From contig JAAZEI010000112.1 in NCBI GenBank assembly GCA_012512355.1, forward strand, positions 1 to 10,087: a DNA stretch of 10,087 nt, in the 5' to 3' direction. The stretch is from Clostridiales bacterium (GTDB taxonomy: Bacteria; Bacillota; Clostridia; Christensenellales; Aristaeellaceae). This document shows positions 7,578 to 10,087 of the stretch, one piece after another (the stretch's first letter is position 1; each line of letters starts with the position of its first letter). The notes below the pieces were generated by a model. It was not told where the DNA came from. It made no database searches and worked only from the letters and a program-made list of their open reading frames with translations. Both the position numbers and the translations under genes were made by a program.

Positions 7578-7601
7578 GATGACTGATAAGCGCTAGTCAT
7601 C
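7578..7601 (-). other. Stem-loop between grdX and grdE
   Basis: GATGACT and AGTCATC form a perfect 7-bp stem around a 10-nt loop in the 95-nt gap. No T run follows on the minus strand (CAATGATAAAATC), so it is not a standard terminator. It could stabilise or help process the message upstream of grdE, or it may be chance. Confidence 0.45.
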
Positions 7602-7619
7602 TGAGTCTGAATGCTCTTT

Positions 7620-8045
7620 TTAGTTTGGAGTATTTGGAGCAGCTGTATGAGAGCGCTCCAAGTTCATCCCTTCAATTGCTGAAAGAATTAGCGTCAGATC
7701 GATGAGTTGAAAATCTTTCAGTATATTTGGCGTTGCCTGATGTGTGATGAGCGCAGAGCATCTGCACAAAGCAATGCTGTGCTCTATCATCATCAGTGAA
7801 TCTGTACAAAGCGGCTTTTGTGCCAAGTCGGACAAACCTATGGATTTATAAGGAGTTTGGTTTGGCTTGATACTGCCGGAAAGCGGATGTGTACAGAGGC
7901 GATAGCCAAGGTGTACAAGGTCCCGCACCTTCATCATCAGCTCGTTAAGTGTCCCTGCGCAATAATCCACTGCACAGGCCTTTCGAACATCCAACGATTG
8001 CTCAACCAGATGATTATTTGTCAGCACCCTCACCTGTTTATCCAT
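7620..8045 (-). CDS. grdX: GrdX family protein, accessory to glycine reductase
   Basis: This is a 141-aa soluble protein of the GrdX family, usually encoded at the head of glycine reductase operons. Its function is not established. The family signature is clear: VRVLTNN (5-11), KVRDLVHLGYRLCTHPLSGS (39-58), KPNQTPYKS (60-68) and a C-terminal DFQLIDLTLI (111-120). The start is the ATG at 8045, because homologues begin a few residues before the LTNN motif. The open frame runs up to 8315 but that part is the riboswitch RNA. The purine-rich GAAAGG ends only one base before the ATG, an unusually short spacing, so initiation may be weak or need an alternative site. It has no signal peptide or membrane segment. 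It is the first gene behind the riboswitch. Confidence 0.88.
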   Translation of the reverse strand: MDKQVRVLTNNHLVEQSLDVRKACAVDYCAGTLNELMMKVRDLVHLGYRLCTHPLSGSIKPNQTPYKSIGLSDLAQKPLCTDSLMMIEHSIALCRCSALITHQATPNILKDFQLIDLTLILSAIEGMNLERSHTAAPNTPN

Positions 8046-8098
8046 GCCTTTCAGAAATACAAAATCAGAATACCTATTCTCTGTGTAAAACCTGAAAG
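8046..8098 (-). promoter_or_regulatory. Riboswitch expression platform before grdX (anti-Shine-Dalgarno pairing)
   Basis: CTTTCAG in the core of aptamer 2 (8098 to 8092) is a perfect complement of CTGAAAG (8054 to 8048), which directly precedes the grdX ATG; a G-U pair extends it to 8 bp. In the ligand-bound aptamer CTTTC instead pairs with GAGAG of P2, which would free the ribosome site. A second option is the hairpin AGAAT-AGGT-ATTCT (8080 to 8067), which shares two bases with P1 of aptamer 2. Both predict that glycine turns expression on. This is inferred from pairing only. Confidence 0.55.
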
Positions 8099-8255
8099 AT
8101 TCTCGCGCGTTTGCGCGATTGCTTCGACGGTGACTGTGCTCTCCAGAGTTCTGTCCCGTTTTCAGTCCTTTTTCCTGAGATCTTCGTGCCCACCCGGTAG
8201 GAGGATAAGCACTTATTCCTTCGGCAGCAATACTTGTTGCATTCTTCTGAAAACG
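8079..8255 (-). promoter_or_regulatory. Tandem glycine riboswitch (two aptamers)
   Basis: Read on the minus strand, this leader matches the glycine riboswitch. Aptamer 1 (8255 to 8157) is closed by a perfect 9-bp P1 (CGTTTTCAG with CTGAAAACG) and holds TGCCGAAGGAA and ATCTCAGGAAAAAGGACTG. Aptamer 2 (8148 to 8079) is closed by CTCTG/CAGAG and holds TGGAGAG, ACCGTCGAAGCAA, a TCGCGC/GCGCGA hairpin and AATCTTTCAGG. An 8-nt linker (GGACAGAA) joins them, as in known tandem forms, and the leader TGTCTGG can pair with it to give the leader-linker kink-turn. The target would be the whole grd operon, so glycine would induce its own breakdown. Aptamer 1 has a weak P2, see findings. Confidence 0.87.
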
Positions 8256-8312
8256 ATCAACCAGACAATATTTAGTTCTTATGGCAAGTATATGATATTG
8301 GCAGCAATACTT
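8223..8312 (-). repeat. 13-bp direct repeat around the operon promoter
   Basis: AAGTATTGCTGCC occurs twice on the minus strand, at 8312 to 8300 and 8235 to 8223, with 77 bp between equivalent positions. The first copy lies in the spacer of the candidate promoter; the second lies in the P3 region of aptamer 1. It could be a duplicated regulatory site or the scar of a local duplication. Confidence 0.6.
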
Positions 8313-8315
8313 CAA
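8287..8315 (-). promoter_or_regulatory. Candidate sigma-A promoter of the grd operon
   Basis: On the minus strand a -35 box TTGAAG (8315 to 8310) is followed after exactly 17 nt by a -10 box TATACT (8292 to 8287). Transcription would start near 8280, about 25 nt before aptamer 1, which suits a riboswitch leader. It is preferred over the alternative upstream because of the spacer and position. Confidence 0.55.
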
Positions 8316-8318
8316 GTG

Positions 8319-8348
8319 ATTATTTTGATAAACTTAAAATTTTGTCAA
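8319..8348 (-). promoter_or_regulatory. Alternative candidate promoter of the grd operon
   Basis: A perfect -35 box TTGACA (8348 to 8343) is followed after 18 nt by AATAAT (8324 to 8319), five of six matches to the -10 consensus. It lies 29 nt upstream of the other candidate; one or both could be used. Confidence 0.4.
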
Positions 8349-8394
8349 AATAATTGCGAAGGACCTTTTATAGCTTATCATTAAGTTCAATGAA

Positions 8395-8440
8395 TAGAGA
8401 AAAGCGCCGAAACGCTTGAAAGTTCAAGTGTTTCGGCGCT
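8395..8440 (-). terminator. Terminator after korB, possibly bidirectional
   Basis: Arms 8403-8420 and 8423-8440 pair over almost their full 18 nt with one G-U wobble; the innermost bases must open to form the loop. On the minus strand TTTTCTC follows the stem, giving a terminator 28 nt after the korB stop. On the plus strand GCTTTTT follows, but no plus-strand gene is near. It separates the kor unit from the grd operon. Confidence 0.88.
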
Positions 8441-8468
8441 GCTTTTTATGATTGATGCGGGTTAGTTT

Positions 8469-9347
8469 TTATGGTTCTCTTGACTTGGGGATGCTTTCCA
8501 ATGACTCCCGCATGAAGCCATCAATCACCGACAGATCATTGCGCCGGCCTGCCAGCACCTGTCCATCTTTTAGTGATGGATTATTCTCATGATAGGTTGG
8601 CAGCTGCTTTTCATACAGTACACCGATGGGAATTCGTTCATCCAGTTCCTCGGAAAGTGCCATTGCTTTTTCCAGGTTGCTCGTATCATGACTATCATCC
8701 AACTCATACACACGGCTGTTGTACCAGGCAAAGGTATTGAGTTTATTGAAGGTAACACAATTTTGCAGGATGTCTACCAAGGCATAACCTTTATAGTTGA
8801 TGGCGCGCTTCATTAATTCTACCAGATGCTCGGGGTGGCCGCTGAAGCCGCGGGCTACAAAACCCGCACCGGCGGAAAGTGCCATCAGCAGTGGGTTGAA
8901 GGGAATATTGGTGCTGCCTTGCACTTGAACATCCGTGACCATACCTACCATGGTGGTGGGGGAGGCTTGGCCCTTGGTGAGGGCATAGAGCTGATTGTCA
9001 TGTACAAAATGCGATATGTCCACATTTCGGCGGATATTGTGAATGAAGTGATTGCCTCCTTCACCGTAACTATCCCCGTCGCCGGTATTAATAATAACCG
9101 TCAGCTTAGGGTTAACAATTTTAGCGGCCGCCGCCGGGGGCACCGCGCGCCCATGAAGGCCGCAAAAGCTATTGGTTTGAAAGTACTGAGGAGTCTTGGC
9201 AGCCTGACCGATGCCGCCTAGAATCAGCACATCATGGGGATCGAGATTGAGGGATTCCAAGGCGCTCTTGAGCGATTTTAAAATCCCGAAATTACCACAG
9301 CCCGGGCACCAGGCTGTTTCAAGTGTATTGTATGTGCGCCTGTCCAT
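8469..9347 (-). CDS. korB: 2-oxoacid:ferredoxin oxidoreductase, beta subunit (KorB type)
   Basis: This is the thiamine-diphosphate-binding subunit of an oxygen-sensitive enzyme that decarboxylates a 2-oxoacid, makes an acyl-CoA and reduces ferredoxin. The protein has 292 aa, normal for the family. Visible motifs are WCPGCG (13-18, iron-sulfur cysteines), the thiamine diphosphate motif GDGDSYGEGGNH (89-100), NQLYALTKGQASPTT (118-132), and further candidate cluster ligands Cys62 and Cys197. The ATG at 9347 is preceded by GGAGGG 6 nt upstream, inside the korA end. The korA stop and this start share a base (TGATG), so the pair is translationally coupled. The substrate (2-oxoglutarate, or another amino-acid-derived oxoacid) cannot be told from sequence. 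Confidence 0.9.
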   Translation of the reverse strand: MDRRTYNTLETAWCPGCGNFGILKSLKSALESLNLDPHDVLILGGIGQAAKTPQYFQTNSFCGLHGRAVPPAAAAKIVNPKLTVIINTGDGDSYGEGGNHFIHNIRRNVDISHFVHDNQLYALTKGQASPTTMVGMVTDVQVQGSTNIPFNPLLMALSAGAGFVARGFSGHPEHLVELMKRAINYKGYALVDILQNCVTFNKLNTFAWYNSRVYELDDSHDTSNLEKAMALSEELDERIPIGVLYEKQLPTYHENNPSLKDGQVLAGRRNDLSVIDGFMRESLESIPKSREP

Positions 9348-10087
9348 CAGAATCCCTCCTCGGAGACGCGCAGGGCGATTTCTTCGCCGCTCAGCTGTCT
9401 GCCGTCATATTTCAGTACGCTTGCTTTTGTTTTGATTCCGGTGACCTCACGGACCAGAGAAGCCAGCTGGCCTGTATAGTTTTGCTCTACATTAATAACA
9501 GCCTTTGCTTTTGCAGCCATTTCCTCAAGCAATTTATGAGGCAAAGGCCAGATGTCGCCAAAGACCAGGGCGCCGTAGGTTTGATTACCTTTTTGATTCA
9601 GCAGTTGCACAGCCTCCTCCAAAGGACCATACATGGAGCCCCAGCCAATTAATAATACTTGCGGATTAGTCTGGCCCAAAAGTTCCGGCTCCTGCAAATC
9701 CTCTTTAAGCAGTTCAAGCTTGCCCATCCGCTTCTCCATCATGAGGTTGCGGGTTTGCGCATCCTCGATGATGCGGCCATATTCGTCATGTTCGTCAGAA
9801 TCGGCAGCCGCAAATCCTCTTTTATCCCCGGGAATAATCCGTGGTGAGATGCCGCTGTCTGTATAGCGGTAACGGGCGTATTCTCCCTGTGATGCAATAT
9901 CTTCGGGTTCGTAGGCTTTGATGCCTTCTGTTTTGAATACCGGAGTTGAAGTCGTGGAATCAGCCAGGTATTGATCGCTAAGTAAAATAACAGGAATTTG
10001 GTATTTTTCCGCCATGTCAAAGGCACGGATGGTCTGTAGGTAGGCGTCCTCATGATGACGCAGGGCGATGACCATGCGCGGAAACTC
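9347..10087 (-). CDS. korA: 2-oxoacid:ferredoxin oxidoreductase, alpha subunit (KorA type), 5' end missing
   Basis: This is the C-terminal 246 residues of the partner of KorB; the gene continues past the right edge, so the first visible Met is not the start (the frame is open to the last base, reading EFPRMVIALRHHEDAYLQ). Family features are the stretch HHEDAYLQTIRAFDMAEKYQ, then PVILLSDQYLAD near the left part, DEHDEYGRIIED in the middle, and a C-terminal domain with LLIGWGSMYGPLEEAV, which fits the domain II region of KorA. Many members carry a fused gamma domain at the N-terminus, which would lie outside the window. It ends with UGA, one base overlapping korB. The likely role is oxidation of amino-acid-derived oxoacids to supply reduced ferredoxin. 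Confidence 0.88.
   Translation of the reverse strand, partial: EFPRMVIALRHHEDAYLQTIRAFDMAEKYQIPVILLSDQYLADSTTSTPVFKTEGIKAYEPEDIASQGEYARYRYTDSGISPRIIPGDKRGFAAADSDEHDEYGRIIEDAQTRNLMMEKRMGKLELLKEDLQEPELLGQTNPQVLLIGWGSMYGPLEEAVQLLNQKGNQTYGALVFGDIWPLPHKLLEEMAAKAKAVINVEQNYTGQLASLVREVTGIKTKASVLKYDGRQLSGEEIALRVSEEGF

Noticed and set aside
8046..8315. N-terminal extension of grdX giving a 231-residue protein
   Set aside because: The extra 90 codons coincide with the glycine riboswitch and the leader, have no family similarity and no ribosome site; homologues begin near the ATG at 8045.
7818..8384. Plus-strand open frame of 188 codons
   Set aside because: It lies antisense to grdX and the riboswitch, has no recognisable domain, and is explained by the features on the other strand.
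1..10087. CRISPR array, tRNA or rRNA genes, insertion sequences
   Set aside because: No spaced repeat series, no tRNA or rRNA-like segments and no transposase-like frames were seen; genes are tightly packed on one strand.

Overview
The window is a minus-strand gene block from an anaerobic, amino-acid-fermenting bacterium, most likely a Clostridia-type Firmicute. The evidence is a complete selenium-dependent glycine reductase (grd) operon, a ferredoxin-linked 2-oxoacid oxidoreductase next to it, strong Shine-Dalgarno sequences and TTG start codons. The species cannot be named from the sequence. All credible genes lie on the minus strand, so transcription runs from high to low coordinates.

Right part (8469-10087): the 3' end of korA (cut by the window edge) and a complete korB, overlapping by one base. 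They encode the alpha and beta subunits of a 2-oxoacid:ferredoxin oxidoreductase. A strong hairpin terminator (8395-8440) closes this unit.

Control region (8046-8394): two candidate promoters, then a tandem glycine riboswitch (two aptamers, 8079-8255), then the start of grdX. A segment of the second aptamer core can pair with the sequence directly before the grdX ATG, which suggests how glycine could switch the operon on.

Operon (125-8045), in transcription order: grdX (accessory protein), grdE (pyruvoyl proprotein of component B), grdB (selenoprotein of component B, with an in-frame UGA), trxB (thioredoxin reductase), trxA (thioredoxin with a CVPC site), grdA (selenoprotein A, with an in-frame UGA), grdC and grdD (component C). 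A strong intrinsic terminator (61-106) ends it. Bases 1-60 beyond the terminator hold nothing I can recognise.

How the parts work together: GrdE/GrdB bind glycine through the pyruvoyl group and move the carboxymethyl group to the selenocysteine of GrdA. GrdC/GrdD release it as acetyl phosphate, which yields ATP. TrxB/TrxA supply electrons from NADPH. High glycine would be sensed by the riboswitch. Both selenoproteins would be truncated by a standard translation and are given here as full-length genes. The most useful observations are the riboswitch and its predicted anti-Shine-Dalgarno pairing, the SECIS-like hairpin in grdB, and intergenic hairpins that may set the different protein amounts.
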